Source: Akebia trifoliata (taxonomy: Eukaryota; Streptophyta; Magnoliopsida; Ranunculales; Lardizabalaceae). Taken from it: a DNA stretch of 64,000 nucleotides. The stretch is from positions 13,804,760-13,868,759 of the forward strand of contig CM030718.1 in assembly GCA_017979445.1 (NCBI GenBank), in the 5' to 3' direction. Of the stretch, positions 21,706 to 33,789 are shown piece after piece (positions within the stretch are counted from its first letter, which is position 1; every line of letters starts with the position of its first letter). A program made the position numbers and the translations under genes. The notes below the pieces were generated by a model. The model saw only the letters and a list, made by a program, of their open reading frames with translations, did no database searches and was not told the DNA's origin.

Positions 21706-23095
21706 ATTGGTGGTGGGTATTTCACACTAAACCTGTTGCAAGTCTAAGCCTCCAAGAACATTTTGCCAGTAAAAATAAATCAAATTATTGAGATTCACAG
21801 TCCAATCAAACAGATCAATGTATGCTCATTCCACTCAGTTTCTAAAGACAGTATCTGCCATACCTCACTTCATAATAACCCATATAAAATCTAATAGTAA
21901 AGAGAGTAGGAAATTAAGCACAAATCACTAGCATTTTAACCTTCAAACCAATTCATAGGATCGAAAGTTGACTCTAAAAAATATTTTTTAACTATAAATT
22001 GATCATAGTTTTCAACATTCGGAGCTGCTGCATTTTTTAGCATAATTTGACTTATAAGTGTTCATTGGCTCGGGACTGCCAGAAGAAACTAAAAAGAAAT
22101 ACTTCAGTGAACGAATTTTTACAACTAAGCAACAACTTAAAAGATTCAACAAGAAAAAATAAACTATGAAAGATCTCAAAAACCTAAACACAAATAAACA
22201 AATCAATCCAAACTCATAAAAACCTAAATGTATGAAACAGAACGAAATCTATTCACCATTAGAAATCTCCATTATTCAAGAAAAATCTAGCTTAAATTCA
22301 AAAAATGTTTAGTGATCATTAACAAAAGACTGTAGAAAACATTATGCCTGAGAGAGAGAGAGAGAGAGAGATAACTACCTGGAACGTGTGGGCTGAAGAA
22401 GATCCGAAACTCCGATGATAATGAAAATCTAACAGAGACGTTTGTTGCTTTATGATCTTGTGCAAAAACTCTACAAGAATGAAAATCCAAAACTCCAAAT
22501 CGATAGAGAGAAGATCGATCTTCTCTTCCAAACCCTAGAATTGTGAGAGAAGAAATCAAAAATCCCAAATCTTGAATTGTGAGAGAAGAAATAAAAAAAA
22601 CAGATTAAATGGGATTTATTCTTTCAGATTTGAGATTCTAGGGTTTTTTAAGGAAGAAGATGCAAACAGTAAATTTTAAGTGAAGAAGATGCAATCGGTG
22701 TAACATTAATAAAAGCTAGTGTGGCAAATAGTCGCACCCAATTTTTATTAACGCCACACCAATTGGTGTAGCATTAGTAAAACTTGGTGCAGCAAATAGT
22801 GGCACCCAATTTTTATTAACGCCACACCGATAAGTGTAACATTAGTAAGAGTTGGTACGGCAATAGTGACTCCCAATTTTTATTAACGCAACACCAATCG
22901 GTGTTACATTAGTAAAAGTTGGTGTGGCAATAATGGCTCTTTTACTAATTTAATGACGGATTAAATTAGTTGTTTATAATCAACCATTATAAATGTCATT
23001 AAAAGTTAAACAAAACCCGTTGTATATAAACGACGGTTTTAGTCCGTCGTTTTTTCCGCTATATTTAGTTGTTTTTCATAGTTTGTGACGTAGTG
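21706..23095 (-). mobile_element. Truncated CACTA (En/Spm) element, one terminus
   Basis: The right edge reads GACGTAGTG. On the other strand this begins CACTACGTCACAAACTATGA, a CACTA-type end, followed by AAAACAACTAAATATAGCGG and AACGACGG..CCGTCGTT, a hairpin often seen near CACTA ends. Inside lie three to four about 68 bp subterminal repeats (22690-22945). Beyond is a stretch with a (GA)n run (22354-22371) that could be 5' untranslated DNA of a lost transposase gene. No transposase motif is readable. The opposite end is missing, probably cut by the LTR element at 20489-21705. Confidence 0.65.
22690..22945. repeat. About 68 bp subterminal tandem repeats of the CACTA element
   Basis: The block with TTTTTATTAACGCCACACC, GGTGTAGCATTAGTAAAA and GGTGTGGCAAATAGTGGC recurs three to four times with minor changes. 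Such arrays near CACTA ends are the usual transposase-binding regions (family knowledge). Confidence 0.8.
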
Positions 23096-24046
23096 CGATT
23101 CCACTATGAAAAGAAAACTCGACGTAATAAATTACACCCTTTGACGAGAAAGAGGAAATATATATACCCTAATAAAACATAACTAGGGTTTTAAATTATA
23201 CCAGTGAAATTATGAATATACTAATGTGTTAAAAGATGAACAGTACTCCTTCCCGACCAATACCATCAAGCTCCACAACACAATAGCACACATTCAATTT
23301 AATAATGAATAGAGATAAATTCAATTACAATTATATCATATTTGATCCAAAATGAAATAACTCATTAAATTGAAATCGAAAGAGTCAATGAAGTGATCAA
23401 CTAATAGGGGAGATGATCATGTCTGTCAGATTTAAACGTAAATGCTCCTACATAACCTTCAATTTCTCAACTAAAAAGACAAGAATTTTGTTATCTTCTC
23501 CTCTTCCTATCCATGTTTTATTGAAATTCAAATTGAGATAGGTGGAAAATCTCGAGAAATGGATGACATACCAATTTAATTTTCCTCAAGGGATTTATAT
23601 ATGTACATATAGCGACTAATGAGGAAGTGTAATGTAACAAAGGATAGCATCTTATGCCAGTTGTTAGTTCCATGCATCAACCACAAACAACTGACACTCA
23701 AAGCAATATTACAAAGCATATCATCTAATAGCACAATTAAAAATTAAGGAAAAAAATAAAAATCAAGCAACCTCATCAAAGAGGGTCTTTTCCCCTTTGT
23801 GTGGGTCCCATTGGACATTTCTAAGTTTTTGTTACTTTGTTGGTAGGATAAGCACTTATGCCCCTTTTTTGGTTCTATCTTCCCTCCAAGGGCAAGAAGA
23901 CACTATTGTGTAGGTAGCTCTTTAGAGAAATAAATATCACCTAGAAGAGACATACACCCACCACCATGAAAGCTATCTTCATTGATACCTTAATCCCACA
24001 ATAAGATTTAAACCCACTTTTGTTTCACTTTCTCCTCCTTGCAGTT
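23096..24046. other. Non-coding DNA 5' of the 24 kb pseudogene
   Basis: AT-rich sequence between the CACTA terminus and the pseudogene start. It may include the former promoter and 5' UTR of that gene, but no TATA box or other element can be assigned with confidence. Confidence 0.4.
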
Positions 24047-25447
24047 ATGGAGAAAACAACAAATGAGATTGATTTAGATGAATGGGAATTCCTCCCTGAA
24101 GATGGTTTCCTTGATATCCATCATCACCATGAAAATAGTAGAAAGGTATGGGTCTCTATTGAGATGGGTTTTGACCCAAAAGGCATATTTGACATGAATT
24201 ACTTCAAATGCCCATTGCTTACTCAGGATAATTCATGTGCTTACTCAAAGAATATGAATCAATTTCCTCCAGTCCCAATTTGATTTGAATCGACTACTAG
24301 GGGAGCAAACCAAGATCAGGAATTAGTAGATGAAATAATTAAGCTTCCGATTCTCGAGATTAATATTACACTCCCAATGAATTCAGAGAGTGTTGACCAT
24401 TCGAATTTTCGATTGGTGGGGGAAGGTGATAAAGAAATGATCACCCAAGTCTTGTTCAAAGAAATGAAGGAGAACGATTTAGTCGGCATGAAAATTGATT
24501 CACCCAAGTCTGATGAAAGATTTGAGGAGAAAGGCGAAGAATCGAATATAAGACTTCTTCTAAAGTTTCAATTGATGAAGAGATGATGATGATGATGAAG
24601 AAGAAAAACTATAAGAGAGAAGAGTTGAATTGGGAAGGAGGCAGTAGAAGCGATGATGGTGGTGGTGGGTTGAGAATTTGGGAGTAGGGACTAACTGGAA
24701 TCGGAGCTCTTTGCACCATGGGAGTAGCTGCTTCTACTCTGTATTTTCATCTTTGGAAGCCGACAAAGACACAAACAACACCAACATAATCAGAAGCTTC
24801 GGTTCAAGATTTATGCCGACGATAAGGTTTGGTAATTTTATCAGAATTCTTGAATTTATGTAGTCTAATTTGTATTTATAGATCGTGTTCTAAACATCCA
24901 ATTCATCATTTTAATCTGAATTTTGGCAATCAAAAATGAGTTTTTTTTTTTTTTTGAAGGAATATTTGTGTCCCCCTTGATAATGATGATTGTCTTGTCG
25001 AGCGAGACAACTATTGTCTTCATTTTCCACAACAAAAACTAAAATATAGTTTCCAAAAAAATTAGTTTCCTTGAGAAAACATTTTTTGACAATAACTTAC
25101 ATTCTAAGTATCAAAGGTTATCTTTAGGCCAAGGCCGTACCACGACTTTTTTGTTTTGTGTTTATATGATTTTTATTTTAGTGACCAAAAAAGAAAGGAA
25201 TGTTATATTTTTCATTTTTCATACGTTCATAAATTAATTTTTAGTTGATTTCTTACATAAGTGATTCCATAAAAGCAATTTTGCTACACGGCCTAACTAA
25301 CTAACTATTTATAATTGTGGTTGCAGAGGATTAAGCAAGTGGTTCACCATGCAACTAAATTAAATAAAGCAATTTCAGCAGTAAGAAGTGTTCCTCCTAC
25401 AAGAACTCATCATATAACCTTTGGGGGATTATTATGATGGCCTTTAA
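24047..25447 (+). pseudogene. Two-exon pseudogene, At4g13530-like/DUF6821 membrane protein family
   Basis: Exon 1 (24047-24826) opens with MEKTTNEIDLDEWEFLPEDG and DMNYFKCP, and later encodes GIGALCTMGVAASTLYFHLW, a likely single membrane span, then KLRFKIYADDK. A 500 bp intron (24827 GT to 25326 CAG) leads to exon 2 (25327-25447) with RIKQVVHHATKLNKAISAVR and HHITFGG. I recognise the layout (acidic WE-LP start, MDYF-like motif, hydrophobic segment, HHATRLNQAI-like C-terminus) as a plant-specific uncharacterised family, called At4g13530-like or DUF6821 as I recall. Five lesions are visible: TGA at 24281-24283, a frameshift near 24548, TAG for an expected Trp at 24685-24687, a frameshift near 24787 and an extra T near 25430. 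The retained intron excludes a processed retrocopy. Function is unknown. Confidence 0.75.
24827..25326 (+). other. Intron of the 24 kb pseudogene
   Basis: It begins GTTTGG after GATAAG and ends TTGCAG before AGGATTAAG. Joining across it restores the conserved reading DDK-RIKQVV, which supports the splice sites. It contains a T-rich run near 24938. Confidence 0.8.
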
Positions 25448-28250
25448 AGCATCAAAGACTGATATTTGAGAAAAGCATACCCATTGATCATAATTATCAA
25501 TCTCTAGTTTTAATTGCAAATTACGTAAGTTGTATTATTAGATCCATCTCCCCAAGATCATTACTTAACTTTTGTACATAGAAATATGGTACCTTCATGG
25601 AATTTTATCTATACCAAGACAGTAAAAATACTGTGTTATGCCAAGATAACAAATGTAAGATTTTGATAAAATTAATAAATTTTTTAAGGCGGAGTCTCTT
25701 AAGTAATTCATATCCCTCTTATATTCATAGTTCTCCCCCTCTCCTGCAGATTGGTCTTTTGGAGTGGTTGGTTTGTTAACATGAGATCTGACATTTGAGA
25801 TGTTGGAATTGAACTTTCAAGTATTGTCCATAAGTTGACAAGTTGAACTCGGCATATGCTAACACTTACATCCCCTTAGGAAGAATCCATAATGATTGAT
25901 TCATGAATAATTACAAGTTTTTTAGATCACTCTTGCATCGCTTATGCAACATGCACAACTAGCTATAGTGTGGTGCAATTTTTTTTATCTAAATCATTTT
26001 CCTACTACATATGGAGTGATTTGAGTGTGAAGAGTGCTTTTGCAGATACACTCTTGACGATTCGTGAATTCATAACCAAAAAGAGATCAATAATAAAAAT
26101 CTAACTATATATGAAGCCAAGGAATATTTTTGTATTACACATTGAATTATTGATATCAATGATTCATGGTCAAAATTCAAGATCGACAATTTACAATCAT
26201 TGATCTTTGCGATTGGAAAAAAAAATGTTCTAATTCAATTACTTGAGTTGTCAATCTTGAAAATTTGATTCATTGATCTCATCAATTGAATGGGGGAGGG
26301 GGTGGGCAACTCCAAGATGAAACTTCATTTTGATATTCCATAATGGAGGATGTGAGCATTATGGATCCCCATTTTCTATGTTTAAGGTGTTTGCACTCCA
26401 ACACTGTCTTCCAAAATGGTGATCCATAAATGTTCTTCATATATTTTTTAATTCAATCCAAGATGAAAATCCTATGAAAATCACACCAATTGCAAATAAT
26501 TTGGGGGCCAAAAAGAATAAATGAAAATGGAATAACTCTAAATGTCTTCCATTTTGGAGTTTGGAAACTTAGAATTCCAAAATGGAAGAGGTTTGGGAAG
26601 ATTGTGTTGGAGATCCCTCTAGTGGATTATGCACTCTAAAATCGCACCTGAGGGAAAAGGAAGACGCTTTGGAATTATTGTTAACTGTTAACGGGCATTA
26701 AGAAAGAAAAAATTTACCAAATGACTATCTAGCTGCCTCGGAAAAATTGGGGGGTTTTAGAGAGAAATCCCTCTGTCAGGTTCATTAATTAATTTTCCCT
26801 TTAAAAAAATGTCCTATTTGATATTGAGTGGTCCAATATCTGTTATCTTCCGTTGAAGTTTATAAGCATGGAATCCATCATTTCGCAATCCCACATTATA
26901 AGTTTTGTTTGTTACATATCTTTACTATTATAACGAGAGAAGGCGGAGTAGAAGTGGTTCGACACCAAAATTTTGATCTCACATTTGCCCCTGCCTTTAC
27001 TTTTAAATTTAATATAATCAAGTTCATTTTGATAAAAAACAAACAAGAAAATTGCAATCCCACATTGGTATATTAGTTATTTTTCAAAATTAGAAAATAT
27101 CATTTTTTTAATATATAATCTTCAAAAATCCTTTACATAATAATTTAAATTACAAATAAACATTTACATGATACATGTGTCTGCACGTAACACCTTCTAG
27201 TCAAAATAATGGGATAATTTCTTTAATCTACTCCGAAATTTGGGGTCTCTGATGGTGACTTCATCGCATTAACCCTACCAACCTTTTTGATATATTAATT
27301 TTTTATGGTTATTGACTTGATCCCAATTAAATATATTTTTATCTTATATTTTGCAGACCCGACCTTTGGATACGCCGGATGCATTTCTATAAAATTTGCG
27401 ATTTCTAAATTTGTCTTTTGGTGAAAATATTTAAGAACTACTTTTTGGAAAAGAACTTCTAGAGAATTTTACAATCATTGAAGGTGGACTAGAGACAGAG
27501 TAGTCAAAATCAAATTCATATTAATTATTTTTTTTAAATTCCTAAAAATGTTCCCATCATATTAAAGGGTGGCGATCCAATATATGAAGTTCCAATCTAA
27601 TAGATAGGAAAGGTGTCTATTTGATACATTATAACTGGATACTAAAAATTTGGGGAGTGTGCACTGCTTGATTTTGCGTCCGAGATGTTTTATACTCCAA
27701 CCAAAATGTGCCACGACATAGACACTATTCCTATCTCACAGGAGAGTTTATATTAAATCTTTAATATATAATGAAAGATGGGTGAGTATGATTGAGGCCC
27801 TATTATGATTAATTATTATTTTTAAATAGAAAAAATATCACAACAAATACAATGCCACATGTTATACAAGAATATTTATATTGACATTTCTGAAACAACC
27901 TCATAAAGTAGGATAAATTACTATTTTATGTGAAGAATATGGGAAAATTCCAATTCCAGTTCACTATCCATTTTAATTCCCAAAACAAGTAAAATATGTT
28001 TTGGAAATTACTTTTATCAAGATCGTCACTTTTAGAATAAATACCAGTAATCTCGTCATTAAATATCGAATGATACTTGATTTTGAAATATCTATTTTAT
28101 AGATACAAAAGATTCAATAGATTTTGACCACATTTACTTGGATTTAAGAGTTGCAATCATTCAAAGAGTTTAAGGTGTGAATGAACATCATAAGAAGATT
28201 TTACAAATCGTTTTTTTTTTTCAACAAATTAGTTACTCAAACTGATCTTA
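25448..28250. other. AT-rich intergenic sequence, nothing recognised
   Basis: Short ORFs (for example 25597-25779, 26828-27076) have no features of real proteins. There are no tandem arrays, LTR ends or tRNA-like structures that I could support. Confidence 0.5.
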
Positions 28251-29880
28251 ACCTAAAGTTCAAGGGTAAAGAGGTTCAGTTGTTAGATAAGGAAGGTGTT
28301 AGACACCCTTCTCACTCACCAAGTTGGTGATTATAATATTTGACTAAAAGTAAAAGTAGAAAACTGATTTTTTGAAAGCTAATAGGTATGCACAAATGCG
28401 TAGAAGTATGTGCTGCATCTCTTAACTTGCATGGGGATATAATGAACAAAGTAAAAAAAAAAAAAAGGTTCCTATTTGCTATAATTTTTTATTTGCTTGG
28501 AGTTTGAGTATAAATCTAAATGGATTTCACTTTTTAAAAATTCAAGCATTTTTTACATGAATTTATACTCACATAGGAGTTTATTTTTTATTAGTGAAAC
28601 TCTAAGAATGCACCCATGGGTTCGATGGATTCGTTTGAGCCTTTATGTTATGCATGAGTGAGTGTGTGCAAATGTGCTTATGTCCTTCAAGGACTATTTT
28701 CTATTGGCTTAGAATGTTAAGTGTAAATCTAGGGAGATTTACCTTCTTTGACTCAGTCATTTTAGAATAAAAGAGAAGGTAGTGTGTGCTTAGGTGTATG
28801 TATGCAATGTTCCACATGAAACTTATTATGGACTTGCAAAAGGGAAGATCATCTCACATTGTCAGGGATTAATCACTTCCTCTTTAAGCCGCTAAGGATG
28901 CTTAAATTGCATAGATGCTAGTAAGCAAGAAAAAAAAAAAAAAAAACTATGTTATTTACAAGGAATTTAAATAACTTGAAAGTAAGCAATTGAAGATTAT
29001 TTGCAGGCAACTAAAGTTTCTAATGGACTTATAATTGGTAAGGATCCTCCTACTAGGAGAATAACTCTCATCCCAAACTAGCCATTGAACTACATTATTA
29101 CAATTATTAAAGAGAACTTAGAACAAAGTTGGACTTATAGGTAGTAAGGATCCTCCCACTAGGGGATTAACCCAACCTTGCGAATGGAAATTGAACTAAA
29201 CTATTTTACATTAAACTAGAACTTAAAGAAAAACATAAAAACAAGATAAAATTAGGGGGAAAAGAAAAACGATTCAAATTATACAAAAAAAAAAAAAAAA
29301 AAATAGTTACTCAAATGTTCTACCTCAACTTAGCCTTTTCATTATTTCAATATTTTTCCTCTTTTTGTTTTTGACTTCCAAAAGATATGGGTAAATAATT
29401 GGATAGGATTTTGAGGCGTTTAGAAGGTTTTTAAAGGAGGGATTTGGACATAATTTTGGGATGGTAGAGTCTCCGCATATGCCTTAGAAGAGTCCTTTAT
29501 TTATAAGCCTTTGGTGATATAAGGGTGTTTTATTTCACTAATAGGCTATCTGAACAGTTCTAATTGGTTATGGAGAGGTGAGCCCCATTTCTAATATTTT
29601 TGTTTCCCTGAGAAGATGCATTACTTGGTCAATTATGTTTTATCTTAATCATCTCTCCTATTGATTCTAGTTGAGATTTACTTCTTCTCAGTGTAGATTA
29701 GTTTTAATACATTTAGATCGTAGCTTAGTGAAAATTGGGGTAAAATCTTAATTGTTTTCGATTGAGAACGATTGTAATATTTTGTTTTACTCCTTTGTTA
29801 GCAGTACTTTATTCCCCCCTTTTTTTCCTTCTTGTGTTGTCAGTATTAATTTAAAATCTTAATTGTTTCAGACATTACAA
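28250..29880 (-). repeat. Probable decayed Tat-like LTR, minus orientation
   Basis: On the plus strand AAGGTGTTAGACACCC (about 28290) lies in the same orientation as AAGGTGTTAGGCAC in the minus-strand family-1 LTRs. A minus-strand TTATAAATAAAGGACTC (about 29495-29510) could be its TATA box. An about 115 bp repeat with GGATCCTCC.ACTAGG occurs twice (about 29030-29200). Exact ends were not found. Confidence 0.35.
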
Positions 29881-30187
29881 CAAAACCCCTGGAAGGCAAC
29901 ATTTCAAGGATTTGAAATCAAAAACCATTTGCTCTGTTTTTATCCTAGGTTAAAATTTCCCTTTTATTTTCCTTACCTTATAATTGAAAGATCATAATTT
30001 TTTTTTTCTTTTTTGAACTCTTATTAGAGTTTCTATTCTATGATTTCAAAGATATTATTGTATAATAATCATCAATAACCTCGTTATTATTGTTGAATTG
30101 TGAACTTTGTTTTGTAATTCGAAATTGGTTGGAGAAAAACATGCTCATGAGATTTTAAATTAGTTTTCCACTTCCTTAATAGTTCAT
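29881..30187. other. AT-rich spacer, nothing recognised
   Basis: No ORF, repeat boundary or regulatory site can be supported here. Confidence 0.5.
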
Positions 30188-30211
30188 CATATATATATAT
30201 ATATATATATA
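30188..30211. repeat. (TA)n microsatellite, left of MITE
   Basis: An uninterrupted AT dinucleotide run ends at the first base of the palindromic element. Confidence 0.95.
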
Positions 30212-30588
30212 GGGTCGGGTTCCTGCAACACACATTGCGACACACATATAGACAACGTGTTTGTCTTATATGGGCAAAAATGTTTGGAATGGGCTGATTT
30301 TTTGTGAGGATGATCTCTGTGATGAGAGAATCATCCTGGCAAAAAATCATCAAATTCCAAACTTCTAACCCCATCAAAATTGATTTACAAAAATTGGACG
30401 GTCTATAATTTTTCAACAAAAATCGGACGGTCTAGAAGTTTTGGAATGGGATGATTTTTTGCCAGGATGATCCCCTCACCATAGAGATCATCCTCACAAA
30501 AAATCAGCCCATTCCAAACATTTTTGCCCATATAAGACAAAACGCGTTGTCTATATGTGTGTCTATATGGTTGTCGTTTGAACCTGAT

Positions 30589-30590
<2 letters not shown>
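30212..30590. mobile_element. Palindromic MITE in a TA microsatellite (Micron-like), 379 bp
   Basis: The element is almost fully self-complementary. The left arm begins GGGTCGGGTTC and the right arm, reverse-complemented, begins GGATCAGGTTC. The two share long blocks such as ATATAGACAACG, CTTATATGGGCAAAAATGTT, TGGAATGGGCTGATTTTTTG and TGAGGATGATCTC. It sits exactly between two (TA)n runs, as described for the rice Micron element, which targets TA microsatellites. The overlapping ORFs on both strands are products of the palindrome and are not genes. Confidence 0.85.

Positions 30591-30620
<30 letters not shown>
30591..30620. repeat. (TA)n microsatellite, right of MITE
   Basis: An uninterrupted AT dinucleotide run starts at the base after the palindromic element. 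Confidence 0.95.
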
Positions 30621-30625
<5 letters not shown>

Positions 30626-31180
30626 ATCAACCCTTCAAGGGTTTTGCTTGTAGAATATTGCACCATATTTTGTTGTTCATTTTATTCTACTTGCCTCTTC
30701 TTGTTATTCAAAGTATGAAATCTAATTTGGGTTCATCCTCAATAGATTTTATTATGTCTGTATCAATATGCTGCATTTGTTCCTTAGTAGGTTCTCATAT
30801 AAATCAAATATAGTACATAATTGTGGTATCTCTCTAAAGAATTCACTTAGCTAAAGGGAGACTAATCATTTTCCTTTATTAAATCAATAACTTCTTTACT
30901 TATCATAAAAAGAAGATTTGGAGAATCAGCAATCATTACTAATAAATTGCCTTCAAACCCAAACCATTAGGCTTTTTATGGTGTTATATTTTTTCATTAG
31001 TCTTGTGATTGTTTTATTTTTTTTTTTCAGTATGTATGTTTCTTATCTTCAAATGTTCGTGCATGGAGAACTAAATTTCCCAATTCTTTGTTTGATTTGT
31101 TAATATAGGCTTACCGTTGATGCTAAAATATTCTTGGAAACCACTATCAGTAGACTTACACAATGATTTTCATTTTGCAG
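30621..31180. other. Non-coding stretch before a gene exon
   Basis: It ends in a good splice acceptor (CATTTTGCAG, 31171-31180). The phrase encoding SWKPLS just before it (about 31132-31150) resembles the W-TL-G text that precedes the next exon in GDPDL proteins. The spacing to the acceptor (about 30 bp) is too short for a normal plant intron, so I do not call an exon here. Confidence 0.4.
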
Positions 31181-31270
31181 GAAATGCACTTCTAGTCATA
31201 GCTAGAGGTGGGTTTTTAGGGATATTTCCTGATTCCAGTTCAGATGCAAACAGTTTGGCATTGATGACTA

Positions 31271-31725
31271 TTGCGTATAATGACTTGTCTTTCAACAAAT
31301 CACGGAGCGCAGCAGCAATCCCTCTCCTTATTCTTTTAGGATTTTGATTCATTATCCTTCTCTCCTTATTCTTTTAGGATTTTGATTCCTTATCCTTCTT
31401 GGTAAAGGAGTGTTGACCGATTATTTGCTTCTATAAGAAGCAGGTAGCAACTCACTGATTAGACAGTGTGAAAAAGAAAAAAAAATAGAGAGGGAGAGAG
31501 ATTTGGGTGTAACGAGGCTCTGGTTTTTTTTTTGAAGTTCTTTTTTATTACTCTTTGTACTCAAATCTGGTAGAATATCTTCTCTAGGTTGTATCTAACT
31601 GTGGATGTAGGCTTGTTAAGCTAAACCACTTAAATCTTGGTGTCGTGTAAAATTCTTTATCTTGCTTTCTTATTTATTTTTCACATCTCAGAAGTCTTAA
31701 AAAATTTGGTAAATTACCTAAGAAC
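31271..31725 (+). repeat. Copia 5' LTR, 455 bp
   Basis: It matches 35543-35998 throughout, including a twice-repeated CTTTTAGGATTTTGATTC, CTATAAGAAGCAGGTAGCA and AGGCTTGTTAAGC blocks. TTGCG at the start and AAGAAC at the end are not a perfect TG..CA pair. I chose these limits because they make the flanking GACTA duplications and the host exon agree. Confidence 0.85.
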
Positions 31726-31737
31726 TGGTATCAGAGC
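31726..31737 (+). other. Primer-binding site TGGTATCAGAGC (tRNA-iMet)
   Basis: The 12-mer is the complement of the 3' end of plant initiator tRNA-Met and directly follows the LTR, as in most plant Copia elements. Confidence 0.95.
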
Positions 31738-31760
31738 CTTTTTTGGTTCGAGTGGGAGTG

Positions 31761-32530
31761 ATGGCAAGAGAAGAAGCAAAGATTGGAATAAAAAATTCGA
31801 TGGTATAGATTTTGGTTATTGGAAGATGTAGATTGAAGATTATCTGTATGGGAGAAAATTACATAAACCTCTTTTGGGGAAGCAGCCAGACGACATGGAG
31901 GATGATGAATGGGCCCTACATGATTGGCAGGTCCTAGGAGTTATCCGGTTAACATTGTCAAGATGAGTTGCACACAATGTTGTTAGGGAGAAGACCACGA
32001 CTAGTTTAATGGTGGCCTTGTCAGGTATGTATGAAAAATCATCTTCCAACAACAAGGTGCATCTGATGAAGAAGCTGTTCAATTTAAAGATGGCTGAAGG
32101 GACTCCAGTAGCGCAGCATCTCAATGAGTTCAACACAAATCATGAATGAATTGCCCTCTATGGAGATTGATTTTGATGGTGAGATCCATGCATTAATTGT
32201 TTTGGCATCTTTGCCAAATAGTTGGGAAACGATGAGAATGGTTGTCAGCAATTCTACAGGAAAGAGTAAAATCAAGTATGAGGATATTCGGGATTTGATT
32301 CTTAGTGAAGAGGTTCACAGAAGAGATGCAGGGGAAGCATCAAGTTCTGGTGCTGCCTTAAATCTCGAGTCTTGGGGTAGAGGACAAAAAAGAAACTCTA
32401 GTCAAGGCAGATCAAAATCCAAGAAAGGGATAAGTAAATCCAAATCTAGACAACCCTAGTATTGGAACTGTGGCAAGACTGGTCACTACAAGAAGAATTG
32501 TAGGGAACCAAAAAAGAAGACTGTTAACAA
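31761..32530 (+). pseudogene. Copia gag remnant
   Basis: It starts MAREEAKIGIKNFDG (one frame) with DFGYWKM, the usual start of plant Copia gag. Stops and frameshifts follow (for example after WKM, and SR-stop-VAHN). A long open piece runs 32124-32459. The CCHC zinc knuckle, which binds RNA, is read at 32460-32500 as YWNCGKTGHYKKNC: its first Cys is now Tyr and the preceding codon is TAG, so both binding and readthrough are lost. The basic KSKKG/KSKSR stretch before the knuckle is retained. Confidence 0.85.
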
Positions 32531-32539
32531 TTCCACAAA

Positions 32540-33640
32540 TATAATGGCGAAAGAAGTGAATGATGCCCTACTTCTTACTATTGATAGTCCTCTTGATTCT
32601 TGGGTCTTAGACTGAGGAGCATCATTCCATACCACAGCGAACCATGAAATTCTCGAAAACTATGTTGGTGGAGAATTCGGGAAGGTATATTTAGTAGATG
32701 GAATAACACTGAATATTATGGGCATTGGTGATGTCCGCATTAGAGTTCACAGTGACTCAGTATAGAAGTTGCAAAAGGTCAGACATGTTCCAAAGATGAA
32801 AAAGAATTTGATTTCAGTAAGACAACTTGATGATGAAGGGCATTTAATTAATTTTCACAGTGGAAAGTGGAAAGTTGTATGGGAACCAAGATTTTGGCTT
32901 ATGGTTATAAGGTATGCACTCTCTATATGACCACAAACAACACGAATACAGTTGCTGTCGTAGAGAAAGGTACTGATTCAAGACTATGGCACCTAAGGCT
33001 TGGGCATATGAGCGAGAATGGGATGAAGGAACTTCTATTATAAGGGAAACTACCAAATTTGAAATCAGTTGAATCTAATTTGTGTGAAGGCTGCATCTTA
33101 GGGAAGCAGAAGAAGGTGAGTTTTGTGAAAGTTGGCAGAGCACCAAAGCTAGAAAAACTAGAGTTGGTACACACGGCCTTGTGGGGTCCCTCACCAGTGA
33201 CATCTCTTGGAGGCTCACGGTATTATATCACATTTATGGATGACTCAATCAGAAAGGTATGGGTTTATTTCTTAAAAAATAAATCTGATGTATTTGACAC
33301 TTTTTCGAAGTAGAAGGCCATGGTTGAGACTAAAATAGGCTTGAAGCTCAAGTGTTTAAGATCAGACAATGGTGGAGAATACAAGTGGAAGATTTAAAAG
33401 GTTTTGCTCTATTAATGGGATTAGGACGGAAAAGACTATTCTTGGAACACCACAACAGAATGGCGTGGCTAAGTGTATGAGTGTGCTAGAAGTATGAGAT
33501 TGCATGCTAGGTTACCAAAGACTTTCTGGGTTGATGTAGTGAGCACTACTGCATACTTGAAAAATAGGGGCCTTCCATTCCTCTAAGTCTCAGATTACCA
33601 GAAGAAGTCTGTAGTTGAAAGGAGGTAAATCTTTTTCACT
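32540..33640 (+). pseudogene. Copia protease and integrase remnant
   Basis: The protease active site is seen as SWVLD-stop-GASFHTT (about 32597-32627), where the Ser codon is TGA. A GAG-pre-integrase CEGCILGKQKKVSF block follows at about 33080. The integrase core shows ALWGPSPVTSLGGSRYYITF, VWVYFLKNKSDVFDTF and SDNGGEY. The first catalytic Asp of the usual HTDLWGP is Ala (HTALWGP, codon at 33176-33178); the DNGGEY Asp is kept. Several frames are needed, with stops between blocks. Confidence 0.85.
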
Positions 33641-33789
33641 TGAAAGTTTTTGGTTGTGCTTCATATGTTCATATTAAGTTTGATACTCGGAGTAAACTAG
33701 ATGCTAAATCTAGAAAGTATTTCTTCATTGGATATGGAGATGAAGCTTGGTTATCGGTTTTGGGATGAAATAAATTGAAAGATCATTAG

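Noticed and set aside
30087..30813. Overlapping ORFs on both strands with tyrosine-isoleucine runs
   Set aside because: They read through a palindromic MITE and TA microsatellites.
31117..31180. First exon of the GDPDL-like gene
   Set aside because: The phrase SWKPLS is suggestive, but the gap to the next acceptor is about 30 bp with no valid donor.
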